Assembly: GCA_900542395.1 (NCBI GenBank)
Contig: UQNM01000027.1
Coordinates: 1 to 30,963, forward strand
Direction of reading: 5' to 3'
Source of the DNA: an uncultured Eubacteriales bacterium
Lineage (GTDB): Bacteria; Bacillota; Clostridia; Christensenellales; Aristaeellaceae
Length of the DNA: 30,963 nt
Numbering within the stretch: the first letter of the stretch is position 1; every line of letters begins with the position of its first letter. Position numbers and translations under genes: made by a program. The notes below the pieces were generated by a model. The model was not told the DNA's origin. It made no database searches and saw nothing but the letters and a program-made list of their open reading frames with translations. Positions 12,808 to 20,870 of the stretch are shown in pieces.

Positions 12808-14547
12808 TTAGTTGTCGCTGCGGTCGATGTATTCGGTGTGCAGCAGTTTGTGCGCCAGATGGCCGTTCGGCTCGCCCAGGAACTCTGCGTAGAGCTTCTG
12901 GATATCCGGGTTTTCGTGGGACTTGCGGATCGTCTTGGCTTCATCCTCGGCATACAGCCCCGCCGCGCGCGCCGTGCGCGGATCGACGTCCATGCGCTTG
13001 TACGCCGAAACGATCGGCTGGCCGCCGCCGTTGACGCAGCCGCCCGGACAGGCCATGACTTCCACGAACGCATAACTCGCGTCGCCCGCCTTGATGCGCT
13101 GAATCAGCTCCTTCGCCGCGCCGGTGCTGTTGGCCACGGCCACCTTCAGCTCCTTGCCGCCCAGCGTGAAGGTCGCTTCCTTGATGCCCGTCAGCCCGCG
13201 AACCTCGTGGTATTCCACGTTCTCCACGGAGCGGTTTTCCAGCACGTCGGCGGCGGTGCGCAGCGCCGCCTCCATCACGCCGCCGGTTGTGCCGAAGATC
13301 GTCGCCGCGCCGGTGGACTGCGCCACCAGCTCGTCAAAACACTCCTCATCCGGCAGGCGCGCGAAGTCGATGCGCGCGTCGCGAATCATGCGCGCCAGCT
13401 CGCGCGTGGTGAGGGAGACGTCCACGGCGCGCATGCCGTTGACGACCATCTCCGGGCGCTGGGCTTCAAACTTCTTGGAGGTGCACGGCATCACCGCGAC
13501 GACCACGATGTTCGCCGGGTCGATGCCGGTCTTTTCGGCGTAGTAGGTCTTGATGATCGCGCCTTCCATCTCCATCGGGGATTTGCAGGTGGACATGTTG
13601 GGGATCATCTCCGGGAAGTGGTGCTCCAGATACTTGACCCATCCCGGTGAGCAGGAGGTGAACATCGGCAGCACGCCGCCGCTTTGGATGCGGCCCAGCA
13701 GCTCGGTCGCTTCCTCCATGATGGTCAGATCCGCGCCGAAATCGGTGTCAAACACCTTGTCAAAGCCCAGACGGCGCAGCGCCTGCGTCATCTTGCCGGT
13801 GACGCGGGTGCCGATGGGCAGGCCGAATTCCTCGCCCAGCGCCACGCGGACGGCCGGAGCGGGCTGCACGACGACGAACTTCTCGGGGTCGGAGAGCGCA
13901 TCCCAAACCTTGTCCGTATCGTCGCGCTCGCGCAGCGCGCCGACCGGGCAGGCGTTGATGCACTGGCCGCAGAACACGCAGTCCGTCTCCAGCATGGTCT
14001 TTCCGAACGCCGGGGCGATCACGGTCTTAAAGCCGCGGTTCACCGCGCCGATCGCGCCGATCTTCTGCACATTGCGGCAGACGGCCACACAGCGGCGGCA
14101 CAGGATGCACTTGTTCGGGTCGCGGACGATGGACGGGGAGAAGTTATCCAGCGGATAGTGGATGTTTTCGCCCTCGAAGCGGTTTTCGTCCACGCCCAGC
14201 TCCTTCGCCAGATCCTGAAGCTCGCAGTTCTGGCTGCGCACGCAGGAGAGGCACTTGCGCTCGTGGTTGGAGAGGATCAGCTCCAGCACGGCTCTGCGCG
14301 CGTGGCGCACCTGCGGGGTGTTCGTCTTGACGACCATGCCCTCGGATACGGGCATCACGCAGGCCGCCGCCAGCGAACGCGCGCCGACGTCCACCACGCA
14401 CATGCGGCAGGCGCCGATCTCGTTGATGTCCTTGAGCCAGCAGAGGGTCGGAATCTTGATACCGGCAGCATGCGCCGCCTTGAGAACGGTGGTGCCTTCC
14501 TCCACGGAAACCGGCACACCGTCGATAGTCAAATGAACCATTGCCAT
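12808..14547 (-). CDS. hydA: [FeFe]-hydrogenase catalytic subunit HydA (M3 type, NADH/ferredoxin-linked)
   Basis: HydA reduces protons to H2 (or the reverse) at the H-cluster, with electrons from HydB and ferredoxin. The 579-residue protein has an N-terminal plant-type [2Fe-2S] site (C36, C47, C50, C63), a His-ligated [4Fe-4S] site (H95, C99, C102, C108), two classical [4Fe-4S] sites (CILCRRC..C and CVFCGQC..C) and the H-cluster domain. H-cluster motifs are L1 TSCSPGW (299-300 = Cys-Ser), L2 MPCTSKKFE (Cys355) and L3 ACPGGC (Cys500, Cys504). Relative to Clostridium pasteurianum CpI, the ligand Cys300 aligns with Ser300, while proton-relay Cys299 is kept. AAGGAG lies 12 nt before the ATG. It is the last gene of the hydC-hydA operon. 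Maturases HydE, HydF and HydG are not in the window. Confidence 0.93.
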   Translation of the reverse strand: MAMVHLTIDGVPVSVEEGTTVLKAAHAAGIKIPTLCWLKDINEIGACRMCVVDVGARSLAAACVMPVSEGMVVKTNTPQVRHARRAVLELILSNHERKCLSCVRSQNCELQDLAKELGVDENRFEGENIHYPLDNFSPSIVRDPNKCILCRRCVAVCRNVQKIGAIGAVNRGFKTVIAPAFGKTMLETDCVFCGQCINACPVGALRERDDTDKVWDALSDPEKFVVVQPAPAVRVALGEEFGLPIGTRVTGKMTQALRRLGFDKVFDTDFGADLTIMEEATELLGRIQSGGVLPMFTSCSPGWVKYLEHHFPEMIPNMSTCKSPMEMEGAIIKTYYAEKTGIDPANIVVVAVMPCTSKKFEAQRPEMVVNGMRAVDVSLTTRELARMIRDARIDFARLPDEECFDELVAQSTGAATIFGTTGGVMEAALRTAADVLENRSVENVEYHEVRGLTGIKEATFTLGGKELKVAVANSTGAAKELIQRIKAGDASYAFVEVMACPGGCVNGGGQPIVSAYKRMDVDPRTARAAGLYAEDEAKTIRKSHENPDIQKLYAEFLGEPNGHLAHKLLHTEYIDRSDN

Positions 14548-14573
14548 GTTGCTTTTTCACTCCTTCGGCTTTA

Positions 14574-16370
14574 TCAGGAACGGGAAATCGCGCCGAACTT
14601 GCACTTCTCCATGCAAACGCCGCACTTGAGGCACTTCGTGGTGTCGATGCGGTGCGCCTCGCGAACGGTGCCGCTGATGCAGCCGGCCGGGCAGCCGCGC
14701 GCGCACAGCGTGCAGCCCCTGCACTTCGCCGGGTCGATCTGATAGGTCACCAGCTTCTTGCAGTGGCCGGCCGGGCAGCGCTTCTCATAGATGTGCGCTT
14801 CGTATTCGTGGCGGAAATACTTGAGGGTGGAAAGCACCGGGTTCGGCGCGGTCTGTCCCAGACCGCACAGCGCCGTCGCCTTGATGGCCTTGGCCAGCTC
14901 TTCCAGCTTCTCAATGTCGCCGTCCTCGCCGCGGCCATCGATGATGCGTTCGAGGATTTCCAGCATGCGCTTGGTGCCGATGCGGCACGGCGCGCACTTG
15001 CCGCAGGATTCATCCACGGTAAAATCGAGGAAGAAACGCGCGATATCGACCATGCAGGTATCCTCGTCCATGACGATCATGCCGCCGGAGCCCATCATCG
15101 AGCCGATGGCGGTCAGGTTGTCATAGTCGATCTGCACGTCCAGCTGGCTGGCCGGGATGCAGCCGCCGGAGGGGCCGCCCGTCTGCGCCGCCTTGAACTT
15201 TTTGCCGTTCGGGCAGCCGCCGCCGATGTCGTAGATGATCTCGCGCAGCGTGGTGCCCATCGGCACCTCCACCAGGCCGGTGTTGCTGATCTTGCCGCCC
15301 AGCGCGAACACCTTGGTGCCCTTCGATTTTTCCGTGCCTATCGAAGCGAACCATTCCCAGCCGTTGTTGATGATCTGCGGCACGTTGGCGTAGGTCTCTA
15401 CGTTGTTGAGGATGGTCGGCTTTTCGAACAGACCCTTGACCGCCGGGAACGGCGGGCGCGGACGCGGCTCGCCGCGCTTGCCCTCGATGGAGGTCATCAG
15501 CGCCGTTTCTTCGCCGCAGACGAAAGCGCCTGCGCCCAAGCGGACGTCCACATCAAAGCAGAAATCCGTACCGAAGATGTTTTTGCCCAACAGGCCGTAT
15601 TCGCGCGCCTGACGGATGGCGATTTGCAGGCGCTTGACCGCGATGGGGTATTCTGCGCGGCAGTAGATGTAGCCCTGATCCGCGCCGATGGCGTAAGCGG
15701 CGATGGCCATCGCCTCGATGACCACGTGCGGATCGCCTTCCAGTATGGAGCGATCCATGAACGCGCCGGGGTCGCCCTCGTCGGCGTTGCAGCAGACGTA
15801 TTTCTTATCCGACTGAGAAGCGGCGGCAAATTTCCACTTCATGCCGGTGGGGAAGCCCGCACCGCCGCGGCCGCGCAGGCCGGATTTGAGCATCACGTCG
15901 ATGACCTCCTGCGGGGTCATTTCGGTGAGCACCTTGCCCAGCGCCTTGTAGCCGTCAAAAGCGATATATTCGTCGATATTCTCCGGGTCGATCACGCCGC
16001 AGTTGCGCAGCGCGACGCGGCGCTGCTTTTTGTAAAAATCTACGCTGTCCAGCGACTTGACCTTGTTGTCCTCGTCCACCGCTTCCTTGTACAGCAGTTC
16101 CTTGACCACGCGGCCCTTGACGAGGTGCTCGTCCACGATGCGCGTCACGTTTTCCACCGTCATGCGGGCATAAAACGCGCCCTCCGGGTAGACGATGACG
16201 ACAGGACCGGCTTCGCACATGCCGAAGCAGCCCGTGCGCACGACCTTGATTTCCTTTTCCAGCCCTTTTTCGGCAATCTGCCGTTCAAACTCCCTGATGA
16301 TCTCGCCGGAAGCGCTAGACGAACAATTCGTGCCTCCGCAGACCATCACATGCGAGCGAATCAGATCCAT
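14574..16370 (-). CDS. hydB: Hydrogenase flavoprotein subunit HydB (NuoF-like)
   Basis: HydB binds FMN and NAD(H) and splits or joins electron pairs between NADH, ferredoxin and HydA in bifurcating hydrogenases. The 598-residue protein has an N-terminal thioredoxin-like [2Fe-2S] domain (C11, C16 and TGCFGMC), the NuoF core with FMN/NAD motifs LRGRGGAGFPTGMKWKF and GAGAFVCGEETAL, an SLBB segment, the NuoF [4Fe-4S] site ESCGKCAPCRIG, and a C-terminal two-[4Fe-4S] ferredoxin domain (CRGCTLCARGC and CLKCGVCMEKC). That extra C-terminal ferredoxin is a hallmark of HydB/HndC-type subunits rather than complex I NuoF. GAGGAGG precedes the ATG. It lies 26 nt upstream of hydA and 27 nt downstream of the small [2Fe-2S] gene. 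Confidence 0.95.
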   Translation of the reverse strand: MDLIRSHVMVCGGTNCSSSASGEIIREFERQIAEKGLEKEIKVVRTGCFGMCEAGPVVIVYPEGAFYARMTVENVTRIVDEHLVKGRVVKELLYKEAVDEDNKVKSLDSVDFYKKQRRVALRNCGVIDPENIDEYIAFDGYKALGKVLTEMTPQEVIDVMLKSGLRGRGGAGFPTGMKWKFAAASQSDKKYVCCNADEGDPGAFMDRSILEGDPHVVIEAMAIAAYAIGADQGYIYCRAEYPIAVKRLQIAIRQAREYGLLGKNIFGTDFCFDVDVRLGAGAFVCGEETALMTSIEGKRGEPRPRPPFPAVKGLFEKPTILNNVETYANVPQIINNGWEWFASIGTEKSKGTKVFALGGKISNTGLVEVPMGTTLREIIYDIGGGCPNGKKFKAAQTGGPSGGCIPASQLDVQIDYDNLTAIGSMMGSGGMIVMDEDTCMVDIARFFLDFTVDESCGKCAPCRIGTKRMLEILERIIDGRGEDGDIEKLEELAKAIKATALCGLGQTAPNPVLSTLKYFRHEYEAHIYEKRCPAGHCKKLVTYQIDPAKCRGCTLCARGCPAGCISGTVREAHRIDTTKCLKCGVCMEKCKFGAISRS

Positions 16371-16397
16371 ACGATGCTCCTCCTCTCACCGGCCGGC

Positions 16398-16766
16398 TTA
16401 TCCCTGCGCGCCGACGGTGTATTCTTCTACGGGTCTGCCGTTGACGATGTGATCGTTGACCACGCGGGCGACCTTTTCCGGCGTCATGTGAACGTAGGTC
16501 ACCTTCTCCTGACCCTTGACATAGACCTCGACAATCGGTTCCAGACGGCAGACGCCCACGCAGCCGGTCTGGGAAACCGTCGCATTCTCGATTCCGCGGC
16601 GCTTGAGCTCCTCGATGAACTCCAGCATGACCGGGCGCGCGCCGGCGGCGATGCCGCAGGTCGCCATGCCCACAACGATGCGGGTGTCGATGTTGTCACC
16701 CTTTCTCAGGCTGACCTGCTCCAGCATTTTGGCGCGGATGGCCGCCAGCTCCTCCAGCGATTTCAT
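16398..16766 (-). CDS. Thioredoxin-like [2Fe-2S] ferredoxin-domain protein
   Basis: The 122-residue protein resembles the N-terminal domain of HydB and the C-terminal half of NuoE, and is often encoded between the NuoE-like and NuoF-like genes of Clostridia hydrogenases. The [2Fe-2S] fold usually uses four cysteines (C-x4-C and C-x3-C). Here only three are visible: Cys37 (MATCGIAAGARPV), Cys69 and Cys73 (TGCVGVC); the place of the first ligand is taken by a hydrophobic residue. The cluster may use another ligand or be absent. Its ATG overlaps the stop of the upstream ATPase gene (ATGA) and GGAGGTG precedes it. I expect an auxiliary electron carrier or assembly factor of the hydrogenase. Confidence 0.8.
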   Translation of the reverse strand: MKSLEELAAIRAKMLEQVSLRKGDNIDTRIVVGMATCGIAAGARPVMLEFIEELKRRGIENATVSQTGCVGVCRLEPIVEVYVKGQEKVTYVHMTPEKVARVVNDHIVNGRPVEEYTVGAQG

Positions 16767-17320
16767 AAAAACACACCTCCGTGCAATTCGTCAATGTTCT
16801 GCTTCAGGCAATCCCTGATCCACGCGCTGATTTCGGGATGGTTAAGCGGGATGGGCGCGACGGCCTCCCGCACCTCCCTCGTATCCAGCGCGAATGTCTT
16901 TCCGTCATAATCCAGCGCGAAGCGGAAATCCGTCGTCGGGTTCATCAGCACCAGCGTATACAGCACGCCCGGCACGTCGCCCATGGGCGGCCTGTCGATG
17001 TGAGAAAGTCCGAACGTCACGCGCACGGTCGTCCCCTCGCCCGGTTTGGATGCGATGGACATTTCGCCGCCCGTGGCCTGCGCCGTCATCTTGAGCAGCG
17101 GCAGCCCCAGCCCGACCTTGCGCGTTTTGCGCGTGGTGGTGAAGGGATCGCACACCGCCTTGACCATATCCTCACTCATGCCGCAGCCGTCGTCGATGAA
17201 CGCCAGCGAAACGGTATCCTGCGCGCGGCTGACGGAGATGTCGATCTCCACCAGCGACGCGCCGGCCGCAATGGAATTTTGGGCAATATCCAAAATATTG
17301 TCCGCCAGTTCCCGCATCAT
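16763..17320 (-). CDS. Histidine-kinase-like ATPase without phospho-acceptor domain, hydrogenase-linked
   Basis: The 185-residue protein is essentially a GHKL ATP-binding domain: N-box LADNILDIAQNSIAAGA, G1 box DDGCGM, and G2 box GLGLPLLKM. There is no transmembrane helix, sensor or HisKA region. A further 70 residues after the ATPase core are of unknown function. It lies inside the hyd operon, between hydC (11 nt upstream) and the [2Fe-2S] protein (4-nt overlap). Such genes are a recurring part of hydrogenase clusters in Clostridia; a regulatory kinase or anti-sigma-type switch responding to redox state is possible. Its phosphorylation partner is not evident. Confidence 0.82.
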   Translation of the reverse strand: MMRELADNILDIAQNSIAAGASLVEIDISVSRAQDTVSLAFIDDGCGMSEDMVKAVCDPFTTTRKTRKVGLGLPLLKMTAQATGGEMSIASKPGEGTTVRVTFGLSHIDRPPMGDVPGVLYTLVLMNPTTDFRFALDYDGKTFALDTREVREAVAPIPLNHPEISAWIRDCLKQNIDELHGGVFL

Positions 17321-17331
17321 GGCCGCTCGCC

Positions 17332-17802
17332 TCAGCTGCGATACTTGGCGATGATGCCCGGAATCTCATCCGGGGTCAGACGGCCGTAAACGTCTTCGTT
17401 AATCATCATCACCGGCGCCAGTCCGCACGCGCCGAGGCAGCGGGTGGCGTTCAGGGTAAACAGTCCGTCCGGCGTGGTGTGCCCGGCCTGTATGCCCAGC
17501 ACCTCCTCCAGCTTATCCAGCACCTTCCTGCTGCCCTTGACGTAGCAGGCCGTGCCCATGCACACGCTGATGGTGTACTGTCCCTTCGGCTCCAGATTGA
17601 ACTGCGCGTAGAACGTGGCCACGCCGTAGACGTCGCTGACCGGAATATCCATTTCCTTGGCGATGTACTTCTGCACATCCTCCGGCAGATAGCCAAAGAT
17701 GTCCTGCGCCCGCTGCATAATCGGCATCAGCGCGCCCGGTTCGTCTCTGAGCTCGTCGATCACCCGTTGCAGTGCCTCGACCCTTTCTTTTTCAAGAGAC
17801 AT
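17332..17802 (-). CDS. hydC: Hydrogenase subunit HydC (NuoE-like [2Fe-2S] protein)
   Basis: HydC is the small electron-carrying subunit that completes the HydABC-type bifurcating hydrogenase. The 156-residue protein matches NuoE throughout: an N-terminal helical bundle (about 1-65, with GYLPEDVQKYIA and VYGVATFYAQF) and a thioredoxin-like domain with four [2Fe-2S] cysteines, C81 and C86 (CMGTAC) and C122 and C126 (CLGAC). It is the first gene after the extended -10 promoter at 17857. AAAGGGG precedes the ATG. Confidence 0.95.
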   Translation of the reverse strand: MSLEKERVEALQRVIDELRDEPGALMPIMQRAQDIFGYLPEDVQKYIAKEMDIPVSDVYGVATFYAQFNLEPKGQYTISVCMGTACYVKGSRKVLDKLEEVLGIQAGHTTPDGLFTLNATRCLGACGLAPVMMINEDVYGRLTPDEIPGIIAKYRS

Positions 17803-17856
17803 GTCGCATAAACCCCTTTCGATTTGAATTGAAGTTGCCTATTTCCAAAACGATGC

Positions 17857-17885
17857 ATTATATCATACGCGCCCGCCGTCAGCCG
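17857..17885 (-). promoter_or_regulatory. Internal promoter of the hydC-hydA operon
   Basis: On the minus strand TGATATAAT gives an extended -10 (TATAAT at 17862-17857). A CGGCTG at 17 nt spacing is a poor -35, as expected for extended -10 promoters. The PHP gene ends about 65 nt upstream of it without an obvious terminator, so readthrough from the upstream unit is possible as well. No Rex-type operator was seen. Confidence 0.5.
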
Positions 17886-17948
17886 CACCTGTGCGCGCCC
17901 TCCGGCGAACCGCGCAGAATAATCTGAAATAAAACCGATGAAAGCCGC

Positions 17949-18662
17949 TCAATCGGGCTGCGTCCGCCCCGCAATCGCGTCAAACACCGCGTCCACGCTG
18001 CGCGTCTCTGCTTCCAGCGCGAACTCCCGCTCCAGCATCTGCTCCAGGCTGTGCGCGTCCGACGAGCGGAGCAGCCTGTACCCGGTCACATCCGCCGTCA
18101 GCGGAGCAGCCGGGCTGACCTCCAGCGCGTCGTAGTGAACGCCCTGCGGCAGAAAGCCCAGCGCGCCCAGCACGCCGCTGCTCCCCCGGTTGATGTGCGC
18201 GGGCACGCACAGCCCGCCCGCCTCGCGGATGCGCGCGGCGCAGGCCTCAAACGGCAGGTCGAGCGCGCCGATGAGCAGCCGCTCCTCCACGTCGATTTCC
18301 TCGTCCCGCTCGTTCATCACCTGCTGGCGGCCGAAAAACCGCTCGTTGTTGGGCGTTGGCGCAAGATGCGCGTAAATGGCTTTCCCGAACGCCATGCACG
18401 CCTGCACGGTGCGGAAGTAGCACAGCATGTGCGCCTCCTCCCGGGTGGTCAGCTCCATGCCCGGCAGCAGCAGCACGTTCATCCTGTCCGCCGCGGCCTT
18501 GACCGCGGGCAGGTTGCGCGCGCTGTTGTGGTCGCACACCGCGATCACGTCCAGCCCTTTGATGAACGCCATGCCCGCGATGTTGTTGGGGGTCATCAGC
18601 GCGTCGCCGCAGGGCGAGAGGCAGGAGTGAATGTGCAGGTCGCAGAACAGGCGCTCCATCAT
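17949..18662 (-). CDS. PHP-domain metal-dependent phosphoesterase
   Basis: The 237-residue protein shows the PHP metal-site motifs in order: DLHIHSCLSPCG near the start, CDHNS (about 43), PGMELTTREEAHMLCYF (about 67), the late PAHINRG (about 155) and SSDAHS (about 200). This is the YciV-like phosphoesterase branch, acting on small phosphorylated substrates. It overlaps the DRTGG gene upstream by 4 nt (ATGA), and is the last gene before the hydC promoter. PHP genes recur in sensory-hydrogenase clusters, suggesting turnover of a nucleotide-type signal, but the substrate is unknown. Confidence 0.85.
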   Translation of the reverse strand: MMERLFCDLHIHSCLSPCGDALMTPNNIAGMAFIKGLDVIAVCDHNSARNLPAVKAAADRMNVLLLPGMELTTREEAHMLCYFRTVQACMAFGKAIYAHLAPTPNNERFFGRQQVMNERDEEIDVEERLLIGALDLPFEACAARIREAGGLCVPAHINRGSSGVLGALGFLPQGVHYDALEVSPAAPLTADVTGYRLLRSSDAHSLEQMLEREFALEAETRSVDAVFDAIAGRTQPD

Positions 18663-19006
18663 TCCTTCCGGGCGGGCGGCACGCCGTTGGCCGCCAGCAG
18701 CGCCGCCAGCTCAAACGCCGTCTGTCCGCTCGAAAGCAGGATCACGTCCTCCTGCCGCGCCTTGTCCACAATCGCCGCCTCGACGGGCAGGCCTTCCGGA
18801 AACACGACGCAGGCAAAATCCATCAGCGCCGCCACGGCGATCACGTTCATGTGCGTCTGCACCGTGATCCACGCCATATCCGCCTGCCCGCGCCCCATGA
18901 CGTGGCTGAGCAGGTCGCAGGTGTAGCCGCAGGCAATCTCTCTGTCCTCGTATTCGCCCGTCAGGCAGGTCGCCCCGCACAGGCGTTCAAGCTCCGAAAC
19001 CCTCAT
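18659..19006 (-). CDS. DRTGG-domain protein 1
   Basis: The 115-residue protein consists of a single DRTGG-type domain (starts MRVSELERLCGATCLTGEYE, with GYTCDLLSHVMGR and a conserved WITVQTHMNVIAVA segment, ending VILLSSGQTAFELAALL). DRTGG domains accompany CBS and phosphotransacetylase proteins and are thought to be ligand-binding modules. The start overlaps the hydrogenase-like gene upstream (ATGA) and its stop overlaps the PHP gene, so translation is coupled. Function in the cluster is inferred to be ligand sensing. Confidence 0.78.
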   Translation of the reverse strand: MRVSELERLCGATCLTGEYEDREIACGYTCDLLSHVMGRGQADMAWITVQTHMNVIAVAALMDFACVVFPEGLPVEAAIVDKARQEDVILLSSGQTAFELAALLAANGVPPARKE

Positions 19007-20415
19007 GTGCTGTCTCCTCCATCGTCGTCCGCGCCGCCGTCGGGCGCTTCGCTCGGCTCACTTCGGCTGAGCTCGTCGTGAAGCCGGCGCAGCCGCGCCA
19101 TGTCCTCGCCGGTGGTGTAGCGCGTGCTGGTGCCCAGCGTGAGCATCTCCGCCGCCAGCGAATTGATTCGGTCGTTGAGGCGGAACACGCAGTTCAGCTC
19201 GTTTGCGTAGCCGTTGACGATATCTTCCGCCAGCGCCCGGCACGAGGGCGAACCGCAGGAGCCGCAGTCCAGCCCCGGCAGCCCCATTGTCAGCCGCTCG
19301 ATGCGCTCCTCGCGTTCGATGCGTTCCTTCATCGTGCCGCTGAGCTGCAAGGCGTCGCTCGGCTCGATCGGCCGGGTCATGCGCAGCGTCTGCACCGCGT
19401 CTTCAAAGATTTCCCGGCGCTGCACCGTCTTTTGCGGGGTGCGGTTCATCACGCTGCGCAGGCGGTTTTTCGCCACAAAGCTGTTTTCCACCGTCAGCGG
19501 CCCGCCGAGGCAGCCGTTGACGCAGGCCAGCCCTTCAAAATAGGTCAGGTTGCGGAAGCGCGCGTCTTCGATCGCCTCCAGCACGTTGATGACGTTGTCG
19601 ATGCCGTCCACGCACAGCGAGCTCTTGATGCCCACGGCTTCCACCTCGCCGCCCGGTATCGCCCACTTGATGCCCACGACGCTGGCGCGGTCGATTTCCA
19701 GCGGGCTGAAGCCCTGCTTCATCGCCGCGCGCATCTGCGCGTATACGTCCTTGATGGCGATAACGCCGTCCACATGGGATTTTTCCTGCCCGATGGGCGA
19801 TTTCACCGCCGTCATCTTCGCCGCGCAGGGGGTGATGAAGAACACGCCCACATCGGCCTTATCCACGCCGTGCTTCTGCGCGTATTCCTCCTTGGCGATC
19901 TTCGCGGCGGCCTCCATGGGGGAGACGAAGTCGATCACGTTATCCAGCAGCGCCGGAAAGCTGACCTGAATCAGCCGCAGAATCGCCGGACAGGCGGAGG
20001 AAATCACCGGCTTGGGGCGATCCTCCTCGCGCATGGCGCGGCTGATCGCGTAGGAGACGATTTCCGCCGCGCGCGCCACTTCAAACACATCCACAAAGCC
20101 CAGCCGGAACAGCGACGCGATGATCGGCTCCGGCTGATGCACGCCCTGAAACTGCGCATACAGCGTCGGCGCGGGCAGCGCGATGGGATACTTGAAGCGC
20201 TTGATGCTCTCCAGCGGATCGGTCACGGCCACCTTCGCGTGGTTGGCGCAGACCTTGATGCACTCGCCGCAGTCGATGCAGCGCTCGTTCAGGATGGACG
20301 CGCGATTGTTTCGGATGCGGATGGCCTCCGTCGGACACCGCTTCAAACAGGTCGTGCAGCCCTTGCATTTGTCCATATCCAGCCGCACGGAATGATAGTA
20401 ATGCTGCAATGCCAT
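19003..20415 (-). CDS. Putative sensory [FeFe]-hydrogenase (HydS-like, group C/D type)
   Basis: The ATG at 20415 behind GGGAGGAG gives a normal ferredoxin-type N-terminus; a TTG at 20460 would overlap the previous gene. The 470-residue protein has two [4Fe-4S] sites (C17-x2-C20-x2-C23-x3-C27 and C46-x2-C49-x2-C52-x3-C56), an H-cluster domain and a C-terminal Fe-S domain (C384, C387, C392, C409; DCGSCGSPSC). H-cluster ligands are all present: Cys142 (SSACPAI), Cys197 (TPCAAK), Cys298 and Cys302 (ACVNGC). The proton-relay Cys of the L1 motif is Ala141, and the Glu after the L2 lysines is missing, so high H2 turnover is unlikely. This pattern and the regulatory neighbours point to a sensor of H2 or redox state. 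No PAS domain is attached. Confidence 0.85.
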   Translation of the reverse strand: MALQHYYHSVRLDMDKCKGCTTCLKRCPTEAIRIRNNRASILNERCIDCGECIKVCANHAKVAVTDPLESIKRFKYPIALPAPTLYAQFQGVHQPEPIIASLFRLGFVDVFEVARAAEIVSYAISRAMREEDRPKPVISSACPAILRLIQVSFPALLDNVIDFVSPMEAAAKIAKEEYAQKHGVDKADVGVFFITPCAAKMTAVKSPIGQEKSHVDGVIAIKDVYAQMRAAMKQGFSPLEIDRASVVGIKWAIPGGEVEAVGIKSSLCVDGIDNVINVLEAIEDARFRNLTYFEGLACVNGCLGGPLTVENSFVAKNRLRSVMNRTPQKTVQRREIFEDAVQTLRMTRPIEPSDALQLSGTMKERIEREERIERLTMGLPGLDCGSCGSPSCRALAEDIVNGYANELNCVFRLNDRINSLAAEMLTLGTSTRYTTGEDMARLRRLHDELSRSEPSEAPDGGADDDGGDST

Positions 20416-20449
20416 TCTCCTCCCGACGTATGCCCCGGGAACGGGCTTG

Positions 20450-20866
20450 TCATATGTCAAAAGTCATGGTGATATGCGTGCCGACGCCCACGGCGGAGAC
20501 GATGTCAAATCCGTCCGCGTTGCGCTTCATGTTCGGCAGACCCATGCCCGCCCCGAAGCCCATGTTGCGCACCTCGTTGGTGGCCGTGGACCAGCCCTCG
20601 GTCATCGCCTTGTCGATATCCGGGATACCGGGGCCGACGTCGCTGGCGCGCACCGTGATCCGATCCTCGGCGATTTCAAAGTCGATCTGCCCGCCGTCGG
20701 AGTGGATCACCAGATTGATCTCCGCCTCGTATGTGCAAACGGATACGCGGCGCATCACGGCGGCGGGAACGCCGAGCCGCTTCATGTGCCGCTTGATGCG
20801 GGCAGAAACATCGCCCGCCGCCGTCATATCGTCCGCCTGAACCGGATAGCTCTCCTGAATGACCAT
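20450..20866 (-). CDS. Anti-sigma-factor/RsbT-like ATP-binding protein
   Basis: The 138-residue protein is a bare GHKL ATPase domain of the RsbW/RsbT/SpoIIAB type: CTYEAEINLVIHS (N-box region), ASDVGPGIPDI (G1) and GFGAGMGLPNMKRNAD (G2). It has no HisKA domain. In Clostridia hydrogenase loci this protein commonly precedes the sensory hydrogenase gene. It is only four bases after the second DRTGG gene. I infer a phospho-switch or partner-binding role in the sensory pathway; no anti-anti-sigma partner is visible in the window. Confidence 0.82.
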   Translation of the reverse strand: MVIQESYPVQADDMTAAGDVSARIKRHMKRLGVPAAVMRRVSVCTYEAEINLVIHSDGGQIDFEIAEDRITVRASDVGPGIPDIDKAMTEGWSTATNEVRNMGFGAGMGLPNMKRNADGFDIVSAVGVGTHITMTFDI

Positions 20867-20870
20867 CGTT

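Noticed and set aside
14541..16910. A 789-codon plus-strand frame opposite hydB
   Set aside because: The hydB frame with its Fe-S and NAD motifs is unmistakable on the other strand; the plus-strand frame has no motif.
17863..17945. A GC-rich GCGCG/CGCGC hairpin after the PHP gene as a terminator
   Set aside because: Short stem without a T tract; the upstream transcript may continue into hydC.
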